The position numbers were made by a program, and so were the translations under genes. Below, in pieces: positions 34,712-43,088 of a DNA stretch of 64,000 bases (position 1 is the first letter of the stretch; each line of letters opens with the position of its first letter). Below the pieces are notes generated by a model. It made no database searches and was not told the DNA's origin. It saw only the letters and a list, made by a program, of their open reading frames with translations. Source of the DNA: Candidatus Hydrogenedentota bacterium (lineage in GTDB: Bacteria; Hydrogenedentota; Hydrogenedentia; Hydrogenedentales; SLHB01); the NCBI GenBank assembly GCA_020848835.1, contig JADLHJ010000083.1, forward strand, positions 1-64,000, in the 5' to 3' direction.

Positions 34712-36547
34712 ATGAAGCAAGCAGTACGCCTTTTCGTCTTCTCGATTCTTTGCACTACGTCTCTCTACGCCGACGATTTCCTTAGCCCGTACACGCCCGG
34801 CCCCGGCCTTTACCCGCGCTGGACCGCAAAAGAAGCTGAGCCCGGTCTTACCTATGGCCCGGGCGATCCAGCGCAGATGCCGAAGACCTTGCTCTATGGC
34901 GTCTCGCTCGACGAACTTTCCGCAGACGCTGAAGAATGGGTAAGGCACGGCTACGGCGGGTTCTTCCTCACCGGCATCGCAGGCGAATGGTCTTCAGATG
35001 TGTGGGGTATCGACGGCGCGCCGTGGACCATTGGCGCATCGGACGCAACGCTACAAAAGGCCAAGGACACAATCGCCAGATGTCGAACACTCGACGCCGA
35101 CGTCTTTCTGACGACCGCGTTTTCGCATCCCTTCGAATGGTTCAACGACACCGCGTGGCAACGCATCGAACATCAATTTCGTCAGCTCGCAATCTTTGCG
35201 CGGGACTCCGGCTGCACCGGTCTTGCAATCGATATCGAGTACGTGTGGCAGCAATACCATTTCAACTGGGAAGGCTACGACTACAAGGGCTACACACGCG
35301 AAGATTTAGTAAACACCATTCGCGCGCGCATGACGCGTGTGGCTGCGGCGATGTATGAGGAATTCCCGGACATGGTGCTGCTCACCTTGCCGGAGAGTTC
35401 GATGTCGCTGGGATCCCACATTCAGACGGCATGGATCGAAGAAGCGGCGCGGCGCGAAGCGCCCGGGGGCGTGCACCTCTGCACGGAGTACACCTATCGC
35501 AGACCTAATGCGCGGTTCATGTTTGGCCACGCGTGGATGAATACGGAGTTGCTGCAACGGCGACTTACTAAAGGGGCATTCAAATACTGGCAAAACACGG
35601 GCAGCATCTCCGAAGGCATCTGGGTATTCGGTGAGGACCCGGAAGATTATCACGGCGCGCCGCCCAATCTTGCGGAGTTTCGCCAGGCCTTCGCCGCGTC
35701 GCTCATGGTTGGGCGCAAGTACAATTGGATCTACAGTCATACCTTTCGTCCGTGGTTTCTCGGTCGCGAACGCGAAAAATATACCAGCGCGGATGCTTTA
35801 GATGGATACATCGATGTTATCCGCCAGCGTGAAGTCATCACGGACGCGAAGTATGCAGGCGTTGCTGACTCACTGCGCACGCTGACGTTGCGTGACTACG
35901 CATCCGAGCTTGGCCTCGCGATCGTCCCCACTTTTGCCGGCCCGCGGGAGGAATTGGAGGTCAATCTGATGCCTGCGGATGTTTATCGGCAAAGTCCGAT
36001 ACATCAGAATGGTGCCAGGCTTTTTGATTTGGGGCTTGAAGTTTTCAACGGAAAAACGGTGAACACGCATGCTGCGCTCGACACACAGGTCGAATGGCAA
36101 CTCGCGGGTCCATTTTCCAATATGGAAGGTAAAGGACATAACGAAGCATACCAGCCGGAGATCGATCGCGCCTCAGCGAACTGGAAAAACTACACTGCCC
36201 CCGCAAACAACGCTACGATCAATCTTGCGAGCGTTTTTCAACCGTCCGATGATGCGTGCGCATACGCGTTGTGTTACATCAAGTCCGATAACGCGCGCGA
36301 CATCCAGATTCGCCTCGGCGCGAACGACACGTGGAAGCTTTGGCTTGGCGACAAATTATTGCTCGATTGCACTGATGTGGGCCGTATTATTTATGACCGC
36401 GAGATTATTCCCGCACATATTGAAAAGGGTCTGACCCCGCTAATCCTGAAGGTCTGCAACGGTAAGAAGGATTGGGGATTCGTGCTGCGCGTAACGGACG
36501 CCGAGGGCGAGCCAATCAAAGGTGTCACTCTTTCGGCGGTTCCGTAG
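34712..36547 (+). CDS. Secreted TIM-barrel-like putative glycoside hydrolase
   Basis: 611 residues from ATG 34712, with a strong GGGGGAGG ribosome-binding site just upstream. The signal peptide ends at SLYA. Residues of about 50-400 alternate strands and helices like a TIM barrel and contain acidic clusters at strand ends (GLAIDIEYVWQQ; LLTLPESSM) that could be catalytic, but I cannot place it in a known glycosidase family. The last 170 residues form a beta-sandwich (WQLAGPFSNMEGKGHNEAY...IRLGANDTWKLWLGD) of a type common in exported PVC-group enzymes. It is likely co-expressed with the exported DegT-like protein. Its 3' end overlaps the convergent antiporter gene by 23 bases. Confidence 0.7.
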   Translation: MKQAVRLFVFSILCTTSLYADDFLSPYTPGPGLYPRWTAKEAEPGLTYGPGDPAQMPKTLLYGVSLDELSADAEEWVRHGYGGFFLTGIAGEWSSDVWGIDGAPWTIGASDATLQKAKDTIARCRTLDADVFLTTAFSHPFEWFNDTAWQRIEHQFRQLAIFARDSGCTGLAIDIEYVWQQYHFNWEGYDYKGYTREDLVNTIRARMTRVAAAMYEEFPDMVLLTLPESSMSLGSHIQTAWIEEAARREAPGGVHLCTEYTYRRPNARFMFGHAWMNTELLQRRLTKGAFKYWQNTGSISEGIWVFGEDPEDYHGAPPNLAEFRQAFAASLMVGRKYNWIYSHTFRPWFLGREREKYTSADALDGYIDVIRQREVITDAKYAGVADSLRTLTLRDYASELGLAIVPTFAGPREELEVNLMPADVYRQSPIHQNGARLFDLGLEVFNGKTVNTHAALDTQVEWQLAGPFSNMEGKGHNEAYQPEIDRASANWKNYTAPANNATINLASVFQPSDDACAYALCYIKSDNARDIQIRLGANDTWKLWLGDKLLLDCTDVGRIIYDREIIPAHIEKGLTPLILKVCNGKKDWGFVLRVTDAEGEPIKGVTLSAVP

Positions 36548-38339
36548 GCTCGTTGCGCGGGGTTTCGATGACACGTTTCAGTTTCTTGCGATGCTCACGG
36601 TCCTTGCTACGATCGCCGAAAAGATCGCGGCGAATACGATCGCGCTCGCGGTCCACTTGTTCGCCGGTGGCGCCCAGTTGGCGCAGCATGAACTCCGTCA
36701 TGCTGAGGGCCACTTCGCCCTCGCCTGAAAACACCGCGTGCGCGCCCGCTTCGCGCAAGTCATCCAAATCGCGCAGGTAGTTCGTGCGTGCAAACACGCG
36801 CATGCGCGGATTCAGCTCGCGTGCATGTTTGATGAGTTCGGCGGTACCGCTCATGTCGGCGGTACTGACAATGAGCGCGATCGCATTTGCCACGCCGGCT
36901 TCTTTCAATGTTTCGGCGTGTGTGACGTCTCCATACACCGCATTGACCCCTTCCGCGCGCAGTTGACGTACTGTGTCGATATTCATCTCGATGATGGTGG
37001 GCTCGATCTCGCTCGCGCGTAACAATCGCGCGACGGTCTTCCCAACGGGGCCGTATCCTACGACGATTGCGTGGTATTGCGACTCCGGTCCGCGTTTGGG
37101 CTTTTCGCCGCCGTCTTCTTCGTATAGCCGCGCACCAAACATGCTCCAAATTTTCGGGCGGCGACGCGCCCAACTTTCGATGCGGTCGTTTAGTCCATAG
37201 ATCAGCGGATTAAGGCTAATCGAAATAATTGCTGCGGCTACCAGCGCTTGTGTGCCGAGTTCGGGGAAAATGCCCATCGTGGTGCCCAGCGAAGCGAGGA
37301 TGAAGGAGAATTCACCAATCTGCGCAAGCGCGACCGCTACGATAAGTGCAAAACGCAAGGGATATCCCAACAGGATGACGAGTACGAGCGCGGCCAACGG
37401 TTTACCGATCATTACGATGGCGAGTGTCGCGGCGATCAAGGCGGGCGCTTCCATCAAAGACGCCGGGTTGAACTGCATGCCAACGGACACAAAGAAAAGC
37501 ACCGCAAATGCATCGCGCAAGGTCAGCGCTTCGGAAACGGCGCGCACGCTGAATTCCGAACGCCCTACCACCATGCCGGCCAGGAATGCGCCCAACGCCA
37601 TCGATGCGTCGAAGAATTTTGCAGCGCCCACTGCTATTCCCAGCGCCAGAACAAATACGGTGAGTGTGAAGAGTTCGCGCGAACGCGTTGCGGCGATGTG
37701 GCCCAGCAGCCAGGGAATAACGCGACCGCCGACGATAAATGTGAAGCCGATCAGGAAACCGATCTTCAAGATCGCCCAGGCGAGTGCGAGCACGATGCCG
37801 CCAGCGCTGCTTTGTTGCGGTCCTAGTAATACGGGCATCAACACGAGGACCAACACGGTAAAGATGTCCTCGACGACGAGCCATCCCACGGCAATGTGCC
37901 CTGCGGGCGTGTGGAGGTCGTTGTTGTCTGCGAGTACGCGCATGAGCACGACGGTGCTTGCGACCGAAATCGCGAGACCGAACACAAGCCCCGCGCGCCA
38001 GTCCCAGCCGGCTTGGTGCGCTACGAGGCATCCCAACAACGTTGCGACCGTACTCTGAACAATTGCGCCGGGTATCGCTACACGACGAACCTTAAACAGT
38101 TCCTCAATATGGAACTGCAGGCCGACACCGAACATGAGAAGAATGACGCCGATTTCCGCCATCTGCGTCGCGATGCCCTCATCTGCGACGGGGCCGGGAG
38201 AGTTTGTGCCCAGCAAGTAGCCGGCGATCAGGTATCCGACAATAGGCGAAAGGCCAATTTTATACGTGATATAGCCGAGCACAAGCGCCACAGCGAGGCC
38301 GCTTGTCAGGGTCATGATGAGTTCGTAGTGACCGTGCAT
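36525..38339 (-). CDS. CPA2 family cation:proton antiporter with TrkA-N domain (KefB/YbaL-like)
   Basis: 604 residues from ATG 38339; the frame extends 30 codons further but without family similarity. The N-terminal Na/H exchanger domain has about 12 membrane helices, with IGLSPIVGYLIAGYLLG and VEDIFTVLVLVLMPVLL typical of CPA2. It is followed by a cytosolic RCK/TrkA-N domain (IVVGYGPVGKTVARLL; then Asp-rich nucleotide contacts). The C-terminal tail is basic and charged. It probably exchanges K+ for H+ and is gated by a nucleotide or thiol adduct. It is divergent from metG. Confidence 0.92.
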   Translation of the reverse strand: MHGHYELIMTLTSGLAVALVLGYITYKIGLSPIVGYLIAGYLLGTNSPGPVADEGIATQMAEIGVILLMFGVGLQFHIEELFKVRRVAIPGAIVQSTVATLLGCLVAHQAGWDWRAGLVFGLAISVASTVVLMRVLADNNDLHTPAGHIAVGWLVVEDIFTVLVLVLMPVLLGPQQSSAGGIVLALAWAILKIGFLIGFTFIVGGRVIPWLLGHIAATRSRELFTLTVFVLALGIAVGAAKFFDASMALGAFLAGMVVGRSEFSVRAVSEALTLRDAFAVLFFVSVGMQFNPASLMEAPALIAATLAIVMIGKPLAALVLVILLGYPLRFALIVAVALAQIGEFSFILASLGTTMGIFPELGTQALVAAAIISISLNPLIYGLNDRIESWARRRPKIWSMFGARLYEEDGGEKPKRGPESQYHAIVVGYGPVGKTVARLLRASEIEPTIIEMNIDTVRQLRAEGVNAVYGDVTHAETLKEAGVANAIALIVSTADMSGTAELIKHARELNPRMRVFARTNYLRDLDDLREAGAHAVFSGEGEVALSMTEFMLRQLGATGEQVDRERDRIRRDLFGDRSKDREHRKKLKRVIETPRNEPTEPPKE

Positions 38340-38385
38340 AGTGGAGCGCATTCTGCCTATGCATGGCGGCAATGGCAAGACCCGC

Positions 38386-38416
38386 TTGGACAGCGCACAC
38401 CGCCGTGCAATACAAT
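38386..38416 (+). promoter_or_regulatory. Candidate promoter of metG
   Basis: TTGGAC (38386-38391) and TACAAT (38411-38416) are 19 bases apart, 42 bases before the metG ATG. The -10 is a near-consensus box; the spacing is longer than ideal. A GAGG ribosome-binding site follows at 38449-38452. Confidence 0.4.
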
Positions 38417-38457
38417 CTCGCGTTTGCATGAATGGTTTCGAGAATTAAGAGGTTTTG

Positions 38458-40200
38458 ATGTCGATTGAGAAGACATTTGCACGCACCTTGGTGACGAGTG
38501 CGTTGCCTTACGCGAATGGGTACATTCATCTGGGGCATATCGCGGGCGCGTATTTGCCAGCGGATATCTATGTGCGCTTCAAGCGCTTGTCGGGCCAGCC
38601 GGTACTTTATATCGGAGGATCGGATGAATACGGTGTCCCTATCACCTTGACGGCATTGAAAGAAGGTATCTTACCCAAGGAAGTCATCGATCGCTATCAC
38701 TCCGCGAACACGGAAGCCTTCGAACGACTCGGCATCTCCTATGACATCTACGGTCGCACATCGTGGGACTTGCATTCAGACACCACCCAGGCCTTCTTCA
38801 CAAAGCTGTTGAAAGGCGGTCACATCGATCAGCAGTCGATGGAGTTGTGGTTTTCGGAGCAATCACAAAAGTTCTTGCCCGACCGCTATGTGAAGGGCAC
38901 CTGCCCAAAGTGTGGATACGAAGACGCCACGGGCGACGAATGCGAGAATTGCGGCGCACAGTATGCCGCGCACGATTTGATCAATCCTCGCGTAAATATT
39001 CCAAACGATTCTTCGACGCCGGTGTTGCGCGATTCCAAGCATTGGTTCCTGCGCCTGCAGGATTTCTCGGCGCAGTTGAAGGAATGGCTAGACGGCCACG
39101 ACGAATGGCGCGCGAATGTGAAGGGGATCGCGAACGGGTGGGTGAGCGAATTGCGCGCGCGCTGCATCACTCGAGATACGGACTGGGGCGTGCCAATCCC
39201 GCTCGACGATGCGGAGGTCGAAGGCAAGCGTATTTATGTGTGGTTCGACGCGCCGATTGGTTATGTTACGAACACGCGGCAGTGGGGCATCGACGCGAAG
39301 GGTGACTCGTGCGCGTGGGAATTGTGGTGGAAAGACCAATCTACCCGCATGATCCATTTCATCGGCAAGGACAACGTGCCCTTTCATGCCGTGATCTTTC
39401 CAGCGATGTTGATGGGGCAAGGCGATTACATCCTGCCGGACAATGTCGTTGGCAATGAATACCTCAACGTCTATAACCGCGCGACGGGCAAGGCAGAAAA
39501 GGGTTCGAAATCGAAGGGCAATATGATCAGCGTGCGATGGTTTATCGAACGCTTCAGCCGTGACGCTATCCGGTACTACATTTGCGCGATTATGCCAGAA
39601 GGCAAAGATGCTGCTTTTGATTGGGATGAGTTTCTTAATCGTTACAACGGCGAGCTCTGCGATGTCGTCGGTAACTTTGTGCATCGCTCGCTGACGATGA
39701 CAGTGAAGAATTTTGAAAGTAAGGTGCCTGAACCCGGCGCGTTCGATGACGAAGATCGTGCGCTGCTGGATTCGCTGCCCGTCCAGCTTGATGGAATTGC
39801 CGAGTCGATAGAGAACTTTCGCTTCCGCCAAGCATCGGAGCGGCTAATCGACATAGGCCGACGCGCGAACGTGTATTTTGATGGCAAGGCGCCGTGGACG
39901 ACGCGCAAGACTGACATGGTGCGCACGGCGACGACGTTGTATGTGTGCTGTCAGGTTGTGCGCGCGCTTTGCACCGCGTTGGTGCCATTTACGCCGGACG
40001 GTGCGGCGAAACTTGCGGGCATTCTCGGGGTTTCACTTCCTGTTGGCGGACCGGATGGCGGCGATGACGGATGGAATGCGGCCAAAGAGGGGCTACCCGC
40101 AGGGACTCCCTTGCAGCAGCCTGAAGTGTTATTTCCCAAACTCGATCCCGAAGTTGTCGAAGCGCTCGCGGTGGAACATGCCGCGGGTCAAGCGACCTAA
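38458..40200 (+). CDS. metG: Methionyl-tRNA synthetase
   Basis: 580 residues from ATG 38458. Class I signature HLGH (about 24-27) is intact. The KMSKS loop reads KGSKSKGN, an unusual Met-to-Gly change at the second position. A zinc knuckle (CPKCGYEDATGDECENCG, from about 148) with four cysteines places it in the zinc-containing E. coli-like subclass. It ends after the anticodon-binding helical domain and lacks the C-terminal EMAPII-like tRNA-binding domain, which many bacteria have fused or separate. Charging of Met-tRNA is essential; no second copy was seen here. Confidence 0.95.
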   Translation: MSIEKTFARTLVTSALPYANGYIHLGHIAGAYLPADIYVRFKRLSGQPVLYIGGSDEYGVPITLTALKEGILPKEVIDRYHSANTEAFERLGISYDIYGRTSWDLHSDTTQAFFTKLLKGGHIDQQSMELWFSEQSQKFLPDRYVKGTCPKCGYEDATGDECENCGAQYAAHDLINPRVNIPNDSSTPVLRDSKHWFLRLQDFSAQLKEWLDGHDEWRANVKGIANGWVSELRARCITRDTDWGVPIPLDDAEVEGKRIYVWFDAPIGYVTNTRQWGIDAKGDSCAWELWWKDQSTRMIHFIGKDNVPFHAVIFPAMLMGQGDYILPDNVVGNEYLNVYNRATGKAEKGSKSKGNMISVRWFIERFSRDAIRYYICAIMPEGKDAAFDWDEFLNRYNGELCDVVGNFVHRSLTMTVKNFESKVPEPGAFDDEDRALLDSLPVQLDGIAESIENFRFRQASERLIDIGRRANVYFDGKAPWTTRKTDMVRTATTLYVCCQVVRALCTALVPFTPDGAAKLAGILGVSLPVGGPDGGDDGWNAAKEGLPAGTPLQQPEVLFPKLDPEVVEALAVEHAAGQAT

Positions 40201-40226
40201 CAGCAGAACCGTAGAAGGTAGTACAC

Positions 40227-40874
40227 GTGGAATTCATCAAGAGCGCCATCGATCTCTTCTTGCATCTCGATAAGCACATGAACGAGATCATCTCGCAGTA
40301 TGGCGCGTTTACGCACGTCATTCTATTCATCATTGTATTCTGCGAGACAGGGTTGGTGGTGACGCCGTTCTTGCCGGGGGATTCGCTCTTGTTTGCAGCG
40401 GGTGTATTTGCTGCGTCGGGATCGTTGGACATTTGGATTCTCCTCATCTCTTTGTCCATTGCGGCGATATTGGGCGATACGGTGAACTATAAGCTGGGCC
40501 AGGTTTTTGGAGAGCACGCGCGGTTCATCAATCCGAAGCATATCGCGCGGACGCATGAATTCTACGAGCGATATGGCCCTTCAACGATTATCATTGCGCG
40601 TTTTGTGCCTATCGTGCGGACCTTTGCGCCGTTTGTGGCGGGCGTTGGCAAGATGAGCTACGCGAAGTTTTTACTATATAACGTCGCCGGCGGCTTACTC
40701 TGGGTTTTCCTGCTGACTCTGGGTGGATACTTCTTCGCAAACGTGCCCATCGTGAAGGACAATTTTTCCATCGTCGTGGTCGCGATTATCATTATTTCGG
40801 TGATGCCCGCCGTTTTTGAATTTGGCCGTGCATGGCTTGCCAATCGCAAGGCCAGCGACACTAGTGCACCTTGA
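40227..40874 (+). CDS. DedA family membrane protein
   Basis: 215 residues, usual DedA size, with about five hydrophobic segments including two re-entrant ones. Family motifs are visible: CETGLVVTPFLPGDSLLF and ARFVPIVRTFAPFVAGVG (the conserved Arg-x-x-Pro-x-x-Arg stretch). DedA proteins act in envelope homeostasis; some are undecaprenyl-phosphate or phospholipid flippases driven by the proton gradient. It follows metG by 26 bases and may be read with it. Its specific lipid cannot be told from sequence. Confidence 0.92.
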   Translation: MEFIKSAIDLFLHLDKHMNEIISQYGAFTHVILFIIVFCETGLVVTPFLPGDSLLFAAGVFAASGSLDIWILLISLSIAAILGDTVNYKLGQVFGEHARFINPKHIARTHEFYERYGPSTIIIARFVPIVRTFAPFVAGVGKMSYAKFLLYNVAGGLLWVFLLTLGGYFFANVPIVKDNFSIVVVAIIIISVMPAVFEFGRAWLANRKASDTSAP

Positions 40875-40877
40875 CCA

Positions 40878-41891
40878 CTAGGCAATCTTTACGATTAGCT
40901 TGCCTTTGTTTGAACCGTCGAATAGGCGCAGGATCGCGTTCGGCGCGTTTTCAAGTCCCTCTACGATGTCTTCGCGGTGTTTGAGTTTGCCTTCGGCGAG
41001 CCATTGGCCCAGTTGCATGACGCCTTCCATCGCGCGGTGCATGTAATCAATCACGACAAATCCTTCCATGCGCGAGCGCTTGGTAAGCAAAGAGATATAG
41101 TTCGAAGGTCCCGGTACAGCCTGTGTGGCGTTGTACTGCGTGATGGCACCGCAGATGACGACGCGCGCGTGGACGTTGATCATGCCGAGGACCGTATTGA
41201 GGATCTCGCCACCGACGTTATCGAAATATATGTCAATTTTGTTTGGGCACGCCTTGCGCAGTTCAGCGGCCACGCTTTGTGTCTTGTAGTTGATTGCCGC
41301 ATCAATGCCCAAGTCATTTATGAGCCAGGCACACTTGTCGTCGGAACCCGCGATGCCCACAACTCGGCAACCTTTGTTCTTTGCAATCTGGCATACGATA
41401 GAACCGACCGCGCCGGCGGCAGTTGAAACAACTACCGTCTCCCCCGCTTTCGGCAGTCCGACATCGAGAATGCCGAAGTAGGCCGTGAGACCTGTGATCC
41501 CGAGTACGCTGAGAAAGTTGGTGAGTGGAAAGGGAACGTCGGCGGGAAGTGCACGCGCGCCGCTCTTGGGACCTGCAATCCAGTAGTCTTGCCAATTGCC
41601 CATGCCGAAGACTTTGTCGCCAGGTTTGAACTCGGCGCTATTTGATTTCACCACTTCGCCAATCGTGCCGCCACGCATGACATCGCCGAGACGGACAGGC
41701 TCGATATAGGAATCTCCTTCGCGCATCCAGCCGCGCATGGCAGGATCGAGGGATAGGTATAGGTTGCGAATCAGCGCCTGACCCTCACCCGGCTCCGGTG
41801 CGTCCACTTCCTGATATTTAAAATCGGTAGACTTAATTTCTCCGACAGGCCGGGCGGCCAGTAGGATTTGACGGTTCCGGATAGCGCTCAT
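40878..41891 (-). CDS. NADPH-dependent oxidoreductase of the MDR family (CurA/prostaglandin reductase-like)
   Basis: 337 residues without zinc-binding loops. The opening NRQILLAARPVGEIKSTDF and the YLSLDPAMRGWM block are characteristic of the CurA/PTGR/leukotriene reductase branch. The NADPH site is VVSTAAGAVGSIVCQIAK. The YFDNVGGEILNTVL motif lies near the active site. Members reduce the carbon-carbon double bond of alpha,beta-unsaturated ketones and aldehydes, often in detoxification. The gene lies 9 bases after the ion-channel gene on the same strand, so the two may share a transcript; no functional link is obvious. Confidence 0.92.
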   Translation of the reverse strand: MSAIRNRQILLAARPVGEIKSTDFKYQEVDAPEPGEGQALIRNLYLSLDPAMRGWMREGDSYIEPVRLGDVMRGGTIGEVVKSNSAEFKPGDKVFGMGNWQDYWIAGPKSGARALPADVPFPLTNFLSVLGITGLTAYFGILDVGLPKAGETVVVSTAAGAVGSIVCQIAKNKGCRVVGIAGSDDKCAWLINDLGIDAAINYKTQSVAAELRKACPNKIDIYFDNVGGEILNTVLGMINVHARVVICGAITQYNATQAVPGPSNYISLLTKRSRMEGFVVIDYMHRAMEGVMQLGQWLAEGKLKHREDIVEGLENAPNAILRLFDGSNKGKLIVKIA

Positions 41892-41900
41892 GGTCTTCTC

Positions 41901-42728
41901 CTAGTTATTTGAATCGCGCAGCATCTTCAGCAGGTCCGCTGCTTCCTGCTGTAATTTGTCCTGCTCTTCCAGGTTATCTTTCAATTTCACAATGATTTCT
42001 TCAATGCTGCCTTTTGTGGTCGCGCGTAGCGCCTCGCGCAGCAGCTCGTTGTGGCTCTCCTGCAGGTTGTTTACAACGACCGCGACAAACAGATTCACCA
42101 CAACGAATGTGCCGAACAGAATGAACGATAGAAAATAGATCCATGCCCAAGGGTGATCGCCGCGCACGGAGTTCATGACTTCGACCCAGCCTTCGAGCGT
42201 GACGATGCCGAACAAGGTTAGCAAGGTTCGGTCGATACGTCCAAAGTGATCGGGCGAACTTGAGCCGAACATCATGGTGCCGATTACGCCATAGAGGTAA
42301 AAGAGAATCGAAAGCAGCAACATGATGTTGATAAGCGAGGGCAAGCTGCGCAGGAGCGTGGTGACGAGCAAACGCAGTTGGGGGAACATCGATACCGTGC
42401 GCAGTACGCGGAACACACGCAGCACGCGGGCGACGGACGCCTGCGGGAAAATCGAGGGGGCGAACGCAATTGCGACGACGATAATGTCGAACCAGGTCCA
42501 TCCGCTGCGAAAGTGCGCGGCGCGTGACGGCGCGGCCCATGCGCGCAGGAAGAGTTCGAATACGAATATCCAGAGCATGATGTGATCGAGCATGTGCAGC
42601 GCGTCGCCCCATTGCTGCATCACCTCCGGATAGGTCTCGAGACCGATGATAACGGCATTCGCAAGGATAATCGTGAGCATAATGCGCTCAAAGGCGGCGC
42701 CATTGATCCATTGGCGTAATCGATCCAA
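41901..42728 (-). CDS. Single-domain voltage-gated cation channel (BacNav/BacCav type)
   Basis: 275 residues with six membrane segments, the layout of NaChBac-type homotetrameric channels. S4 (VARVLRVFRVLRTVSMFP) carries four arginines at every third position (101, 104, 107, 110). The pore loop reads GIVTLEGWVEVM, with filter T177-L178-E179-G180-W181. Standard bacterial sodium channels have TLESW. A glycine at that place is reported for the calcium-selective Meiothermus channel CavMr and is seen in domains of eukaryotic calcium channels. A 35-residue C-terminal coiled coil (IVKLKDNLEEQDKLQQEA) would hold the tetramer. Calcium or mixed selectivity is therefore plausible but untested. Confidence 0.9.
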   Translation of the reverse strand: MDRLRQWINGAAFERIMLTIILANAVIIGLETYPEVMQQWGDALHMLDHIMLWIFVFELFLRAWAAPSRAAHFRSGWTWFDIIVVAIAFAPSIFPQASVARVLRVFRVLRTVSMFPQLRLLVTTLLRSLPSLINIMLLLSILFYLYGVIGTMMFGSSSPDHFGRIDRTLLTLFGIVTLEGWVEVMNSVRGDHPWAWIYFLSFILFGTFVVVNLFVAVVVNNLQESHNELLREALRATTKGSIEEIIVKLKDNLEEQDKLQQEAADLLKMLRDSNN

Positions 42729-43088
42729 GTGAACTCCCTTTCCCTAATCTTCCGCGCTCAGCGAGCGAGGCGCTACTTGATGGCGCGTACCGGCAAACGC
42801 TGTGCACCGCGGATGTAATAAATACATCAGCCGCGACGCGATAGTCTGCTATTCGTGGATAGTTGTTACAGGTTTGTCAGAGGTGACAAACATTACATCC
42901 CGAATGAGAACGCCACGTATGGCGGCCTCAGCGCAATTCTATGTCCTACAAGGTAAACCGTTGACGGGCCTAAGACGTTTGCAACTTTGCCACACTCTAT
43001 ACATTTGGCCCGCTTGTTGCATTCCAATCCCGGGACACGCCGCAAGGAGGCGAATTCAGGGAAGTAGAACTGTCTGGGAGTGAGGTAG
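42729..43088. other. 360-base divergent regulatory region
   Basis: It lies between the starts of the channel (leftward) and the HDOD protein (rightward). It holds two separate palindromes: GATGTA-ataaa-TACATC (42812-42828) and GTTTGTCA-gagg-TGACAAAC (42872-42891). No open frame looks coding and no RNA gene was recognised. GGAGTGAGG (43077-43085) could serve as the ribosome-binding site for the HDOD gene. Confidence 0.5.
42872..42891. promoter_or_regulatory. Perfect 8+8 inverted repeat, possible operator
   Basis: GTTTGTCA, spacer GAGG, TGACAAAC. The symmetry and the 12-base centre-to-centre spacing suit a dimeric helix-turn-helix regulator. It lies about 145 bases upstream of the channel ATG and 197 bases upstream of the HDOD ATG. 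The cognate regulator is not identified. Confidence 0.45.

Noticed and set aside
33799..34755. A 318-codon open frame on the minus strand
   Set aside because: It is antisense to the DegT-type gene, and its translation shows no family features.
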